DNA of 64,000 nt from Pseudomonas fluorescens (GCA_902825215.1 LR782234.1:4836001-4900000), one strand, 5' to 3'; counted from the first letter of the stretch, positions 42,339-51,887 are shown. Notes: generated by a model from the sequence alone, not told the origin. Program-made: numbers and translations.

Positions 42339-43856
42339 GTGACCACTCTGAACCCGCCTGAAATACCCAAACCTGCCATTCGCAGCGTGCTGGTCGCCTT
42401 GATGATGGCGATCTTTCTCGGTGCGCTCGACCAGACCATCGTCGCCGTATCGATGCCGGCCATCTCCGCGCAATTCAAGGACGTCAGCCTGCTGGCCTGG
42501 GTGATTTCCGGTTACATGGTGGCAATGACCGTGGCGGTGCCGATCTACGGCAAGCTCGGCGATCTGTACGGGCGGCGCAAGCTGATGCTGTTCGGCATGG
42601 GCCTGTTCACCCTGGCTTCATTGTTTTGCGGCATGGCGCAGAGCATGGAGCAACTGGTACTGGCGCGCATTCTTCAGGGCATCGGCGCCGGCGGGATGAT
42701 TTCGGTGAGTCAGGCGATCATCGGCGACATCGTGCCGCCGCGTGAACGGGGTCGCTATCAGGGCTATTTCAGCAGCATGTATGCGGTGGCCAGCGTTGCC
42801 GGGCCGGTGTTGGGTGGCTACATGACCGAATACCTGTCATGGCGCTGGGTGTTTCTGATCAACCTGCCGCTGGGCCTCGGCGCCTGGTGGGTCGCCCGGC
42901 GCAACCTGCGCGGTTTGCCGATACCGCAGCGCAAACCGGTGATCGACTACCTCGGTACGGTGCTGATGATCATCGGTCTGACCGCCCTGCTGCTCGGGAT
43001 CACCGAGGTCGGCCAGGGGCATTCGTGGCGCAGCAGCGAAGTGCTCGGTCTGCTCGCTTGTGCAGTGCTGGTGCTGGCCGCGTTCGTCTGGCATGAGCGG
43101 CGCGCGCGCGAGCCGTTGCTGCCGATGCACCTGTTTGCCAACCGCAGCGCCCTGCTGTGCTGGTGCACGATTTTCTTCACCAGTTTCCAGGCCATTTCGC
43201 TGATCGTGCTGATGCCGCTGCGCTTTCAGAGCGTCACCGGTGCCGGCGCCGACAGCGCCGCGCTGCACTTGCTGCCGCTGGCGATGGGGCTGCCGATCGG
43301 CGCGTATTTCGCCGGTCGCCGCACCTCGATCACCGGGCGCTACAAACCACAGATCCTCACCGGCGCGATATTGATGCCGATCTCGATTCTCGGCATGGCC
43401 TTCAGCCCACCGGAAGCCACGCTGCTCAGCGGCGTGTTCATGTTGCTCAGCGGTATCGCCGGCGGCATGCAATTTCCGACCTCGCTGGTCGGTACGCAAA
43501 ATTCGGTGGAACAACGCGACATCGGCGTGGCCACCAGCACCACCAACCTGTTTCGCTCCCTCGGTGGCGCGGTCGGCGTGGCATTGATGTCGGCGCTGCT
43601 GCTGGCGCTGCTGCAGCATTCGAGTTTCGCCCACCTGGCCAGCAGTTCGCTGCTCAGCGAGGGGCATTCGGGCAACGTCCTGCTCGATGGCCTCAACGCC
43701 GCACCGGGGGATGCGCAGCATGCCTTGCGCGCAGAGCTGCTGGTGACATTCCGGCATCTGCTGTGGGTGAGTGCGGCGGTGTCGCTGCTCGGGCTGGCTG
43801 CAGCGATTGCCATGCCGAACAACCTGCTGCGCGGGCGCGAACACGGCGCGAAATAA
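42339..43856 (+). CDS. DHA2-type multidrug MFS exporter (14 helices)
   Basis: A roughly 505-residue drug:H+ antiporter of the DHA2 group (EmrB/MdtD relatives). Motifs: LGALDQTIVAVSMPAI in helix 1, GKLGDLYGRRKLML in loop 2-3, RILQGIGAGGMISVSQAIIG in helix 4, and the antiporter motif in helix 5 (AVASVAGPVLGGYMTEYLSW). The GTG at 42339 has AGG eight bases upstream and gives a normal short N-terminus. The longer frame from 42219 overlaps pobA and is rejected. Possibly exports aromatic or toxic compounds; substrate unknown. Confidence 0.88.
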   Translation: MTTLNPPEIPKPAIRSVLVALMMAIFLGALDQTIVAVSMPAISAQFKDVSLLAWVISGYMVAMTVAVPIYGKLGDLYGRRKLMLFGMGLFTLASLFCGMAQSMEQLVLARILQGIGAGGMISVSQAIIGDIVPPRERGRYQGYFSSMYAVASVAGPVLGGYMTEYLSWRWVFLINLPLGLGAWWVARRNLRGLPIPQRKPVIDYLGTVLMIIGLTALLLGITEVGQGHSWRSSEVLGLLACAVLVLAAFVWHERRAREPLLPMHLFANRSALLCWCTIFFTSFQAISLIVLMPLRFQSVTGAGADSAALHLLPLAMGLPIGAYFAGRRTSITGRYKPQILTGAILMPISILGMAFSPPEATLLSGVFMLLSGIAGGMQFPTSLVGTQNSVEQRDIGVATSTTNLFRSLGGAVGVALMSALLLALLQHSSFAHLASSSLLSEGHSGNVLLDGLNAAPGDAQHALRAELLVTFRHLLWVSAAVSLLGLAAAIAMPNNLLRGREHGAK

Positions 43857-43874
43857 CGCAACACCGCTAAGCCC

Positions 43875-43963
43875 TGTGGGAGCGAGCCTGCTCGCGAAAG
43901 CGGTGTGTCATACGCTCTGATGTTGGCTGACACGACGCCTTCGCGAGCAGGCTCGCTCCCACA
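43875..43963. repeat. REP pair (GTGGGAGCGAGCCTGCTCGCGA type)
   Basis: Inverted units separated by about 45 bases, located between the convergent exporter and cache-protein genes. Confidence 0.85.
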
Positions 43964-43981
43964 AGGGGGCCGGTGTTTCGG

Positions 43982-44830
43982 TCAGGGGCTGTAGTAACCC
44001 ACCGCAACGAGGAAATGCCCGACCTTTTTCAGATAGGCGTGCTTGTCCTCGATTTTGCCGGTTACCGGGTTTTTCCAGCGATATTCGTACTCGCCTTCAT
44101 CCTGCTTGCCGATCAGCGCCAGAATAGGTTCACCCACCGGTTTGCCTTCCGGATCCTTGACCTTGGCGAAATCGGTGTTGATCAGACGCAGGTTGGTGCC
44201 GTGGGCCACGTAGCGTCGGGTGTTGAGGTCAACCACGAACACATAAAGGTCATCCTGCAGATAGCCGCCCTTGAGCGAGTTGACGGCGGTCAGCGTGCCC
44301 TTCTCGTCTTTAACAAGGTCCGCCGCGGCTTTATCCAGCAGTGCCTTGGCCTGCTCCGCCGAAGCGCGCGGCAGGTAATAACCGACCGCCAGAATTCGCT
44401 GGCCGACGCGCTGGTAAAACACGTGCTTGCGTTCGACCTTGCCGTCGGCCCAGTTCTGCCAACGGTATTCGGCCTGCTGGATGCCGTTGCCTTCCGGTAC
44501 TTTCAGGGCGTCCTTGAAGGCTTTCTGCAAATCCGGACCAAGCACTTCGCTGACATCGCGCCCGATCAGCGCCGCAGAGGGTCCGCCGCTGGCCAGCATC
44601 ACGCCCTTGGTATCGACCACGAAGACGTAGCGATCCTTGTCGACAAACTCACCCTGCCGGCTGAAGGCGGCGAACGCCTTGTCGCCGTTGTCGTGGTAAT
44701 AAGCCAGGGCTTTTTCCAGCAACGCGACGGCGGCCTGACTGTCATCCTTGCCATCGGTCGCGGCGCTGGCCTGGCCGAAACCGGCCAACAGCATCACGCC
44801 AAGCCAGGCCACTTTGTGCAAAAAACCCAT
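43982..44830 (-). CDS. Secreted double-cache domain protein
   Basis: A 282-residue exported protein: signal peptide (MGFLHKVAWLGVMLLAGFGQ, cleavage after ASA) and two cache-type sensor domains. Each contains the strand pair (VFVVDTKGVMLASGG and LYVFVVDLNTRRYVAHG), the E(Y/E)YRW strand and a final VGxFLxAVGYY-like strand. No kinase or chemotaxis output domain is attached, so it is a free periplasmic ligand-binding protein. Small carboxylic acids are usual ligands for this fold. GAGGG precedes the ATG. Confidence 0.82.
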   Translation of the reverse strand: MGFLHKVAWLGVMLLAGFGQASAATDGKDDSQAAVALLEKALAYYHDNGDKAFAAFSRQGEFVDKDRYVFVVDTKGVMLASGGPSAALIGRDVSEVLGPDLQKAFKDALKVPEGNGIQQAEYRWQNWADGKVERKHVFYQRVGQRILAVGYYLPRASAEQAKALLDKAAADLVKDEKGTLTAVNSLKGGYLQDDLYVFVVDLNTRRYVAHGTNLRLINTDFAKVKDPEGKPVGEPILALIGKQDEGEYEYRWKNPVTGKIEDKHAYLKKVGHFLVAVGYYSP

Positions 44831-44960
44831 AGCGCATCCCTCGTTCTTGTTGGTGTTTCAAGAGCGTAGACGGCCTGGGCTGATGTAGGGACATTCAGAG
44901 GGTTTCTGAACATTACGCAGTCGCTCTGGCGAGGCATGCCCCGCCACAGTGAATCGACCG

Positions 44961-45818
44961 TCAAGGTCGCGCGTTGATCTGCTGTTGCAGATTCTGGATC
45001 TGCGCCTGCAGGGTGTTGAGGTTGCGCGTCATCTGCGCGCGGAATGCGTCGAACTCCGCGGTGTTGCCGCCACCCTGCGGCGCTGTCGGGCGGTTGTCCT
45101 GCTCGCTTTTGAGCACGACGATTTCCTGCTCGAGCCGATCGATGGCTGCGCTCGGGTTGCCCTGTTTCTTCAGCGCCACGATATCGGCGCCGAGGCTTTT
45201 GAATTGCGCATCGAACGCTTTCAATTCCGCGTCGAGCTTGCTGGTGTCAGCCGGCGTGCTTTTCAGCGTCGCCAATTCCGTGCTCAAGGTTTTCACCTGT
45301 GCCTGCAACTGGCTGTTGGCGTTCTGCAGTTCGCTGGTTTGTGCGGTCATCTGCGCCAGGCGTTTGTCCAGATCGCTGGCCTGCCCGGCAACGCCTTGCT
45401 GCTGCTTGCTCTGATCAAGCAATTTGCCTTCCAGTTGCTTGATTTGCAGCTTCAGTGCTTCGCTGTCGCTATTCACGTTGGACTGGCTGGCCACCACCTT
45501 GCCGGAAATGTCCTGCAGGCGCCCTGCCGCTTCTTCGCTGATCCGCGCAAAGCTTTCCTGGGTTGCGACCAGTTGCTGCTCCATCAACGAGATTTGCTGG
45601 AAGCTCCACCAGGCCAGACCGATAAAGGCAAAGAACAATGCGCCGACCAATGCCCACAAAGGCCCGGTGCTGGCCGCCTTGACCTTGACCACCGGCGGCG
45701 TGCGTGAATGCACAGAGGTGCGCGCGGTGGTCGGGATGTCATCGTCATCGAAAGGGTCGGCGCGCAGGCTGGGCACGTTATCGAAATCGTCGTCGTGAGC
45801 ATCGTTACGCATGGACAT
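44961..45818 (-). CDS. Membrane-anchored coiled-coil protein
   Basis: A 285-residue protein. Residues 1-50 are acidic and cytoplasmic (DAHDDDFDNVPSLRADPFDD), residues 53-73 form one membrane helix (LWALVGALFFAFIGLAWW), and from 78 to the end is a long coiled coil rich in Gln, Leu and Ser (SFARISEEAAGRLQDISGKV, LKLQIKQLEGKLLDQSKQQQ). Annotators may call such proteins ATPases because of coiled-coil matches, but no Walker motif is present. A structural or scaffold role in the envelope is likely. AAGG is eight bases before the ATG at 45818. Confidence 0.78.
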   Translation of the reverse strand: MSMRNDAHDDDFDNVPSLRADPFDDDDIPTTARTSVHSRTPPVVKVKAASTGPLWALVGALFFAFIGLAWWSFQQISLMEQQLVATQESFARISEEAAGRLQDISGKVVASQSNVNSDSEALKLQIKQLEGKLLDQSKQQQGVAGQASDLDKRLAQMTAQTSELQNANSQLQAQVKTLSTELATLKSTPADTSKLDAELKAFDAQFKSLGADIVALKKQGNPSAAIDRLEQEIVVLKSEQDNRPTAPQGGGNTAEFDAFRAQMTRNLNTLQAQIQNLQQQINARP

Positions 45819-45934
45819 TGAGGCAACCTTTGAGAAACGCGGTGATGGCTAAATGCTGCGAAGTATAACCGCCGCAGCCGCAGGCATTGACCCCCATCCG
45901 GGGGCGCGGTTCATTGCCGGCCGACCGAATGGTT

Positions 45935-46927
45935 TCAGCGAATGTCCTGAGCCTTCCACCAGGCGCAGAACTCGTCGAGGGCCGACCACAGGCTGACTTT
46001 CGGATCGTAGTCCAGATAATGCCGGGCGCGGCTGATGTCGAGGGTGAAATTTTTGTTCATCACTTGCATGCCCAGCCGCGACAGCGTCGGCTCCGGACGC
46101 CCCGGCCAGAGTTTGCAGGCGCCTTCGTTGAGCGCGGCAACGCTGTAGGCCAGTGCGTAGGAGCGATACTTGCGCACCTGCGGCACGTCCATGTTGCGCA
46201 TCACATAATTGACCACGTCCCACAGCGGCACTGGCGCGCCGTTGCTGATGTTGTAGGCCTTGCCCAGCGCCGAGCCCGCCGCCAGCAGACTGCTGAGCAT
46301 GGCTTCGTTGAGGTTGTGCATGCTGGTGAAATCGACCTTGTTCAGGCCATTGCCGACGATCGCCAGACGGCCCTTGCGCTGCATATTGAGCAGGCGCGGA
46401 AAGATGCTCATGTCACCAGCCCCGGTGACAAAACGCGGGCGCAGCGCGATGGTTTCCAGTCCGAACTCCTGGGCACCGAAGACCTTCTGCTCGGCCAGGT
46501 ACTTGGTCGCCGCGTACGGATGCCGAAAGCGCTTGGGCACTTGTTCTTCGGTCAGACCGAGATGATCGCGGCCATCGAAATAGATCGACGGTGACGACAG
46601 GTGCACCAAGCGTCGCACGCGCTGCTTGAGGCAAGCCTCGACGATGTTCTCGGTGACCTGCACGTTGCCCTGATGGAAATCCTGATAACGCCCCCACACC
46701 CCGACCGCACCGGCGCAGTGCACCACCGCTTCGACATCCGCGCACAGCTCGCGGGCCAGTTCGGCATCGGTCAGATCGCCGGGCACGAACTCGGCGCCAC
46801 GGCGCACCAGATGCTCGACGCTCTCGGCCCGGCGCCCGTTGACGCGCACCTCAAGGCCCTGCTCCAGGGCGAAACGCGCAAAGCGCCCGCCAATGAAGCC
46901 GCTCGCGCCGGTAACCAAAATCTTCAT
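45935..46927 (-). CDS. NAD-dependent epimerase/dehydratase family protein
   Basis: A 330-residue extended short-chain dehydrogenase. MKILVTGASGFIGGRFARFA gives the GxxGxxG cofactor site, and PYAATKYLAEQ holds the YxxxK catalytic pair; HLSSPSIYFDG supplies the Ser. The C-terminal half (FTSMHNLNEAMLSSLLAAGS) resembles 3-beta-hydroxysteroid dehydrogenase / OleD-like reductases. The start at 46927 has GGAG six bases upstream and is preferred to the one at 46939. Substrate unknown. Confidence 0.87.
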   Translation of the reverse strand: MKILVTGASGFIGGRFARFALEQGLEVRVNGRRAESVEHLVRRGAEFVPGDLTDAELARELCADVEAVVHCAGAVGVWGRYQDFHQGNVQVTENIVEACLKQRVRRLVHLSSPSIYFDGRDHLGLTEEQVPKRFRHPYAATKYLAEQKVFGAQEFGLETIALRPRFVTGAGDMSIFPRLLNMQRKGRLAIVGNGLNKVDFTSMHNLNEAMLSSLLAAGSALGKAYNISNGAPVPLWDVVNYVMRNMDVPQVRKYRSYALAYSVAALNEGACKLWPGRPEPTLSRLGMQVMNKNFTLDISRARHYLDYDPKVSLWSALDEFCAWWKAQDIR

Positions 46928-46942
46928 CAAAAACTCCACGAA

Positions 46943-47022
46943 TACAGCTGCAAGCTACAAGCCATCAGCTGCAAGTTAAAACGCTGCGCTTGCCGCTTGC
47001 AGCTTGACGCTCGTAGCTGCTT
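46943..47022. repeat. GCTTGCAGC-type inverted repeat, copy 4
   Basis: GCTGCAAGCTACAAGCC and GCTTGCAGCTTGACGCTCG arms, filling most of the gap between the epimerase start and the argP stop. Confidence 0.7.
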
Positions 47023-47910
47023 CTAAGCCACTAGCCATTGCGGTGACGAGCGCAGTAATTGCTCGGTGAGCAGGTTGAGCAATTGCCCGCCGTTGCGCCA
47101 ATGATGCCAGTACAACGGCACGTCGATCGGTTTATCTGGCAATAACTCGCGCAATACGCCGCTGCGCAACTGTTCGCGCACCTGTAACTCCGGCACCAGT
47201 CCCCAGCCGATTCCGGCCTCGGCCAAGCGAATGAAACCTTCCGAAGACGGACACAAATGGTGTTCGAAACCACCATCGACGCCCAGCGATGCGAGATAGC
47301 GATGCTGCAGAAAATCGTCCGGGCCGAACACCAGTGCCGGCGTGCGCGGCAGTTGTTCGGCGCGCACGCCCTGAGGAAAATGCCGTTCGATGAAGGCCGG
47401 GCTGGCCAAGGCGCGGTAACGCATCGCCCCGAGCAACACACTGCGCGCGCCGGCCACCGGTCGCTCGCTGGCGCAAAGGCAGGCCGCCACTTCGCCGGCG
47501 CGCATGCGCTTGAGGCCGACCGTCTGGTCTTCAACGATCAGGTCGAGCAGCAACTGCTGTTCAGCGCAGAAATCGCCCACCGCTTGACCCCACCAGGTGG
47601 CGAGACTGTCGGCGTTCAGCGCGATGCGCAGACGATCCGGCAGACCCTCTTCGTCCAGCGCCGGGACGACGCTTTGCAAGTCGCGCTCCAGCAAACGCAC
47701 CTGCTGCACATGGTTGAGCAGGCGTCGGCCGATCTCGGTCGGCGCCGGCGGCGTACCACGAATCAGCACCGGCTGACCGACGCGCGCTTCGAGCAGTTTG
47801 ATCCGCTGCGAAATCGCCGATTGCGACAAACCCAGTACCTGCGCGGCCCGGTCAAAGCCAGCCTGTTCCACCACCGCGGCCAGCGCGGAGAGCAATTTAT
47901 AGTCGAACAT
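47023..47910 (-). CDS. argP: LysR-family regulator ArgP (IciA)
   Basis: A 295-residue LTTR. The start MFDYKLLSALAAVVEQAGFD and helix-turn-helix FDRAAQVLGLSQSAISQRIK are characteristic of ArgP/IciA, which senses lysine/arginine and controls the amino-acid exporter gene argO. The exporter gene is divergent, 97 bases away, as in other gammaproteobacteria. TAGGA precedes the ATG at 47910; the extension to 47985 enters the promoter region and is rejected. Confidence 0.9.
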   Translation of the reverse strand: MFDYKLLSALAAVVEQAGFDRAAQVLGLSQSAISQRIKLLEARVGQPVLIRGTPPAPTEIGRRLLNHVQQVRLLERDLQSVVPALDEEGLPDRLRIALNADSLATWWGQAVGDFCAEQQLLLDLIVEDQTVGLKRMRAGEVAACLCASERPVAGARSVLLGAMRYRALASPAFIERHFPQGVRAEQLPRTPALVFGPDDFLQHRYLASLGVDGGFEHHLCPSSEGFIRLAEAGIGWGLVPELQVREQLRSGVLRELLPDKPIDVPLYWHHWRNGGQLLNLLTEQLLRSSPQWLVA

Positions 47911-48007
47911 CAGTTTTCCTAATGAGCGATCAGCAATATTGGTTTTTCTTATACCGCGTGCGACCGGAGAATAGCCAGCAAGCACTTTATGACGCGGAGT
48001 AAACGTT

Positions 48008-48610
48008 ATGTGGCAAAGCTATGTGAACGGCCTGCTGGTGGCCCTCGGCCTGATCATGGCGATCGGTACGCAGAACGCCTTCGTATTGGCGCAGAGCCTG
48101 CGCCGTGAACATCATTTGCCGGTCGCTGCGCTGTGCGTGGCCTGCGATGCGCTGTTGGTGGCGGCCGGAGTGTTCGGGCTGGCGACGATTCTGGCGCAGA
48201 ACCCGACGCTGCTGGCGATCGCCCGTTGGGGCGGCGCGACGTTTCTGATCTGGTATGGCAGCCAGGCGTTGCGCCGGGCCTGCTCGAAGCAAAGCCTGGA
48301 TCAGGGCGCAAACCAGACCGTGCGTTCGTTGCGCGCGGTATTGCTCAGCGCGCTGGCGGTGACCCTGCTCAATCCGCATGTTTATCTGGATACGGTTCTG
48401 TTGATCGGTTCACTCGGCGCCCAGCAATCGGTGCCGGGGGCTTATGTGGTGGGTGCGGCGAGCGCTTCGCTGCTGTGGTTTTTCACCCTGGCACTGGGCG
48501 CGGCATGGCTGGCACCGTGGCTGGCTCGGCCGAGTACCTGGCGGATTCTCGATCTGGTGGTAGCGCTGATGATGTTCACCGTGGCCGGGCAACTGATCCT
48601 GGCTTCCTGA
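48008..48610 (+). CDS. argO: LysE/ArgO-type amino-acid exporter
   Basis: A 200-residue membrane protein with about six helices. The N-terminal GLIMAIGTQNAFVLAQSLRR and the mid-protein LSALAVTLLNPHVYLDTVLL (NPH/NPxxxxD) are LysE-family signatures. It exports arginine or lysine when they are in excess. GGAG lies upstream of the ATG. It is divergent from argP. Confidence 0.9.
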   Translation: MWQSYVNGLLVALGLIMAIGTQNAFVLAQSLRREHHLPVAALCVACDALLVAAGVFGLATILAQNPTLLAIARWGGATFLIWYGSQALRRACSKQSLDQGANQTVRSLRAVLLSALAVTLLNPHVYLDTVLLIGSLGAQQSVPGAYVVGAASASLLWFFTLALGAAWLAPWLARPSTWRILDLVVALMMFTVAGQLILAS

Positions 48611-48675
48611 ATATTCGAAAACGCTCTGGAACCTCTATCCCACACAGTTGTTGCGTGGTTATGCCGCAACCCCGG

Positions 48676-48684
48676 TGCTATGAT
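48676..48684 (+). promoter_or_regulatory. Extended -10 promoter candidate for sodB
   Basis: TGCTATGAT: a TATGAT -10 with the TGn extension, about 100 bases before the sodB start; the -35 at the right distance is poor, as is usual for extended -10 promoters. Iron control of sodB (by an sRNA in pseudomonads) cannot be judged from this alone. Confidence 0.5.
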
Positions 48685-48785
48685 CCAGACCCTGCGCCGC
48701 AAAGAGTAAAAACTCGCCGGTGCATTTCTGGCCGCCCGTGATCGGCCTTGCGCTCACCGCAACAGACCTGATTAGGAGAATCATC

Positions 48786-49382
48786 ATGGCTTTCGAATTG
48801 CCGCCGCTGCCTTACGCACACGATGCCCTGCAGCCGCACATTTCCAAGGAAACCCTGGAATACCACCACGACAAGCACCACAACACCTATGTCGTGAACC
48901 TGAACAACCTGGTGCCAGGCACCGAGTTCGAAGGCAAGACCCTGGAAGAAATCGTCAAGACTTCCTCGGGCGGTATCTTCAACAACGCCGCTCAGGTCTG
49001 GAACCACACTTTCTACTGGAACTGCCTGGCACCCAACGCTGGCGGTCAACCAACCGGCGCGCTGGCTGAAGCCATCAACGCAGCCTTCGGTTCGTTCGAC
49101 AAGTTCAAGGAAGAGTTCAGCAAAACCTCGATCGGCACCTTCGGTTCCGGCTGGGGCTGGCTGGTGAAAAAGGCTGACGGTTCCCTGGCCCTGGCCAGCA
49201 CCATCGGCGCCGGCAACCCGATCACCAGCGGCGACACCCCGCTGCTGACCTGCGACGTCTGGGAACACGCTTACTACATTGACTACCGCAACGTGCGTCC
49301 AAAGTACGTAGAAGCGTTCTGGAACCTGGTCAACTGGAAGTTCGTGGCCGAGCAGTTCGAAGGCAAAACCTTCACCGCTTAA
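48786..49382 (+). CDS. sodB: Superoxide dismutase [Fe]
   Basis: Converts superoxide to oxygen and hydrogen peroxide in the cytoplasm. The 198-residue protein has the four metal ligands: His in LEYHHDKHH (about 27), His in QVWNHTFYW (about 74), and Asp and His in DVWEHAYYIDY (about 158 and 162). AQVWNHTFYWNCLAPN, with GGxxxGxxxxAI following, favours the iron form. AGGAGA precedes the ATG at 48786; the open frame upstream to 48720 is not used. A strong terminator follows. Confidence 0.97.
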   Translation: MAFELPPLPYAHDALQPHISKETLEYHHDKHHNTYVVNLNNLVPGTEFEGKTLEEIVKTSSGGIFNNAAQVWNHTFYWNCLAPNAGGQPTGALAEAINAAFGSFDKFKEEFSKTSIGTFGSGWGWLVKKADGSLALASTIGAGNPITSGDTPLLTCDVWEHAYYIDYRNVRPKYVEAFWNLVNWKFVAEQFEGKTFTA

Positions 49383-49400
49383 GCTGCGCGCCAGACAAGA

Positions 49401-49425
49401 AACCCGGCTATTGCCGGGTTTTTTT
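49401..49425 (+). terminator. Rho-independent terminator of sodB
   Basis: AACCCGGC-TATT-GCCGGGTT followed by TTTTT, 19 bases after the stop. Confidence 0.92.
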
Positions 49426-49710
49426 ATGCTCGTCCATAGCGCTTTTCTCACACTCAAAGCAGCTTTGCGCCGTTGGTCGGCAGCCCACGGGCGGCTACTC
49501 TTGCACGGCGCAAAAAATATCGTGCGCAGGCTCAAGTTGAGGGCAGCCACTACCGACACAGTTAATTCAGAGCTAATACTCCAAATGGCAGCATTCTGGT
49601 CGAGGCACGGGTGAATCTCCCTGGCCTCGATTGTCCCTTTGACTGCCACCCCGGTATTGCCAATACTCATGGCAACTTGACGCTACCCGCACGGAACAAG
49701 GAATACCCCT
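49426..49710. other. Upstream region of bifA
   Basis: About 285 bases without a gene. TTGAGG (49537) and GTTAAT (49561), 18 bases apart, are a weak sigma-70 candidate; GCACG-N13-CGTGC is a small inverted repeat upstream of it. Little more can be said. Confidence 0.3.
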
Positions 49711-51762
49711 TTGAAGCTGGAACTCAAGAACAGCTTGTCGGTGAAGTTGCTCCGGGTCGTGCTCCTGTCGGCATTGATCGTCGGTGTGGTCTTGAGCTGT
49801 GCGCAAATCGTCTTCGATGCCTACAAGACCCGTCAGGCGGTGGCCGGCGACGCCGAGCGCATCCTCGACATGTTCCGCGACCCGTCGACTCAGGCCGTGT
49901 ACAGCCTGGACCGGGAAATGGGCATGCAGGTGATCGAAGGCCTGTTCCAGGACGACGCCGTGCGTCAGGCGTCCATCGGCCACCCCAACGAAGCCATGCT
50001 CGCGCAGAAATCCCGCGAGCTGCAGCATTCCAGCAGCCGCTGGCTGACCGACCTGATCCTCGGGCAGGAACGCACCTTCACAACCCAACTGGTCGGGCGC
50101 GGGCCATACAGCGAGTATTACGGCGACCTGAGCATTACCCTCGACACCGCCACCTACGGCGAAGGGTTTATCGTCAGTTCGGTGATCATCTTCATTTCCG
50201 GAGTCCTGCGGGCGCTGGCCATGGGCCTGGTGCTGTACCTGGTCTATCACTGGCTGCTGACCAAGCCGCTGTCGCGAATCATCGAGCACCTCACCGAGAT
50301 CAACCCGGATCGCCCCAGCGAACACAAAATCCCGCTGCTCAAAGGTCACGAGAAAAACGAGCTGGGCATCTGGATCAACACCGCCAACCAGTTGCTGGAA
50401 TCAATCGAACGCAACACCCACCTGCGTCACGAAGCGGAAAACAGCCTGCTGCGCATGGCTCAGTACGATTTCCTTACCGGCCTGCCGAATCGCCAGCAAT
50501 TGCAGCAGCAGCTCGACAAGATTCTGATCGACGCCGGCAAGCTGCAACGCCGGGTCGCCGTGCTGTGTGTTGGACTGGATGATTTCAAAGGCATCAACGA
50601 GCAGTTCAGCTACCAGACCGGCGACCAGTTGCTGCTGGCCCTGGCCGACCGCCTGCGCGCCCACAGCGGTCGCCTCGGCGCCCTCGCCCGCCTTGGCGGC
50701 GATCAGTTCGCGCTGGTCCAGGCCGATATCGAACAGCCCTACGAAGCGGCGGAGCTGGCGCAAAGCATCCTCGACGATCTGGAGGCGCCATTCGCCCTTG
50801 ATCATCAGGAGATCCGCCTGCGCGCGACCATCGGCATCACTCTGTTTCCGGAGGATGGCGACAGCACCGAGAAGCTGTTGCAGAAAGCCGAGCAGACCAT
50901 GACCCTGGCCAAGACTCGCTCACGCAACCGCTATCAGTTCTACATCGCCAGTGTCGACAGCGAGATGCGTCGCCGCCGCGAGCTGGAAAAAGATTTGCGC
51001 GATGCGCTGATCCGCGATCAGTTCTACCTCGTCTATCAGCCGCAGATCAGCTATCGCGATCATCGCGTGGTCGGTGTCGAAGCGTTGATTCGCTGGCAGC
51101 ATCCCGAGCACGGTCTGGTGCCGCCGGACCTGTTCATTCCGCTGGCCGAGCAGAACGGTACGATCATCGCCATTGGCGAGTGGGTGCTGGACCAGGCCTG
51201 CAAGCAGTTGCGCGAATGGCACGATCAGGGTTTTGCCGATCTGCGTATGGCGGTCAATCTGTCGACAGTGCAGTTGCACCACGCCGAGCTGCCGCGGGTG
51301 GTCAACAATCTGCTGCAAATGTACCGCTTGCCGCCGCGCAGTCTGGAACTGGAAGTCACCGAAACCGGCCTGATGGAAGACATCAGCACCGCTGCCCAGC
51401 ACCTGCTGAGCTTGCGCCGCTCCGGAGCGTTGATCGCCATCGACGATTTCGGCACCGGTTATTCATCGCTGAGCTATCTGAAAAGCCTGCCGCTGGACAA
51501 GATCAAGATCGACAAGAGCTTCGTCCAGGACCTGCTCGATGACGACGACGATGCGACCATCGTTCGCGCGATCATCCAGTTGGGCAAGAGCCTCGGCATG
51601 CAGGTGATCGCCGAGGGCGTGGAGACCGCCGAGCAGGAGACCTACATCATCTCCGAAGGCTGCCACGAGGGTCAGGGTTATCACTACAGCAAACCTCTGC
51701 CAGCCCGTGAGTTGAGCGCTTACCTCAAGCAGGCGCAACGCAGCAACGCCGCCATTCTCTAA
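49711..51762 (+). CDS. bifA: c-di-GMP phosphodiesterase BifA
   Basis: Degrades cyclic di-GMP; in pseudomonads BifA loss gives excess biofilm and poor swarming. The 683-residue protein has two membrane helices (about 12-35 and 155-180) around a periplasmic part. A GGDEF domain follows whose active loop is degenerate (LGGDQF, about 328), then an EAL domain from about 425 with EALIRW (catalytic Glu), DDFGTGYSSLSYLKSLP and the loop-6 Glu region VIAEGVET. It starts with TTG at 49711, supported by AAGGA eight bases upstream. Position after sodB, as in P. aeruginosa, supports the name. Confidence 0.93.
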   Translation: MKLELKNSLSVKLLRVVLLSALIVGVVLSCAQIVFDAYKTRQAVAGDAERILDMFRDPSTQAVYSLDREMGMQVIEGLFQDDAVRQASIGHPNEAMLAQKSRELQHSSSRWLTDLILGQERTFTTQLVGRGPYSEYYGDLSITLDTATYGEGFIVSSVIIFISGVLRALAMGLVLYLVYHWLLTKPLSRIIEHLTEINPDRPSEHKIPLLKGHEKNELGIWINTANQLLESIERNTHLRHEAENSLLRMAQYDFLTGLPNRQQLQQQLDKILIDAGKLQRRVAVLCVGLDDFKGINEQFSYQTGDQLLLALADRLRAHSGRLGALARLGGDQFALVQADIEQPYEAAELAQSILDDLEAPFALDHQEIRLRATIGITLFPEDGDSTEKLLQKAEQTMTLAKTRSRNRYQFYIASVDSEMRRRRELEKDLRDALIRDQFYLVYQPQISYRDHRVVGVEALIRWQHPEHGLVPPDLFIPLAEQNGTIIAIGEWVLDQACKQLREWHDQGFADLRMAVNLSTVQLHHAELPRVVNNLLQMYRLPPRSLELEVTETGLMEDISTAAQHLLSLRRSGALIAIDDFGTGYSSLSYLKSLPLDKIKIDKSFVQDLLDDDDDATIVRAIIQLGKSLGMQVIAEGVETAEQETYIISEGCHEGQGYHYSKPLPARELSAYLKQAQRSNAAIL

Positions 51763-51856
51763 AACGCCGTGAACGCGGCGCCTCCTGCCAGGCAGGCTGG
51801 TGCGCTTGATCCAGCGCACCCATGTTGTAAATAAGAAATATTTCCAGCCACAACCC

Positions 51857-51887
51857 TTTACACATAATGCGAAAGATTTGCATTATG
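51857..51887 (+). promoter_or_regulatory. Promoter with overlapping Fur-like palindrome before icmP
   Basis: TTTACA (51857-51862) and CATTAT (51881-51886), 18 bases apart, form a sigma-70 pair. Over them lies the inverted repeat CATAATGC-N9-GCATTATG (51863-51887), whose NATNAT hexamers at both ends resemble a Fur box. Binding there would block the -10, fitting iron repression of the imelysin operon. Confidence 0.6.

Noticed and set aside
44961..45818. Annotation of the coiled-coil protein as an ATPase
   Set aside because: No Walker A or B motif is visible; similarity to ATPases would come only from the coiled coil.
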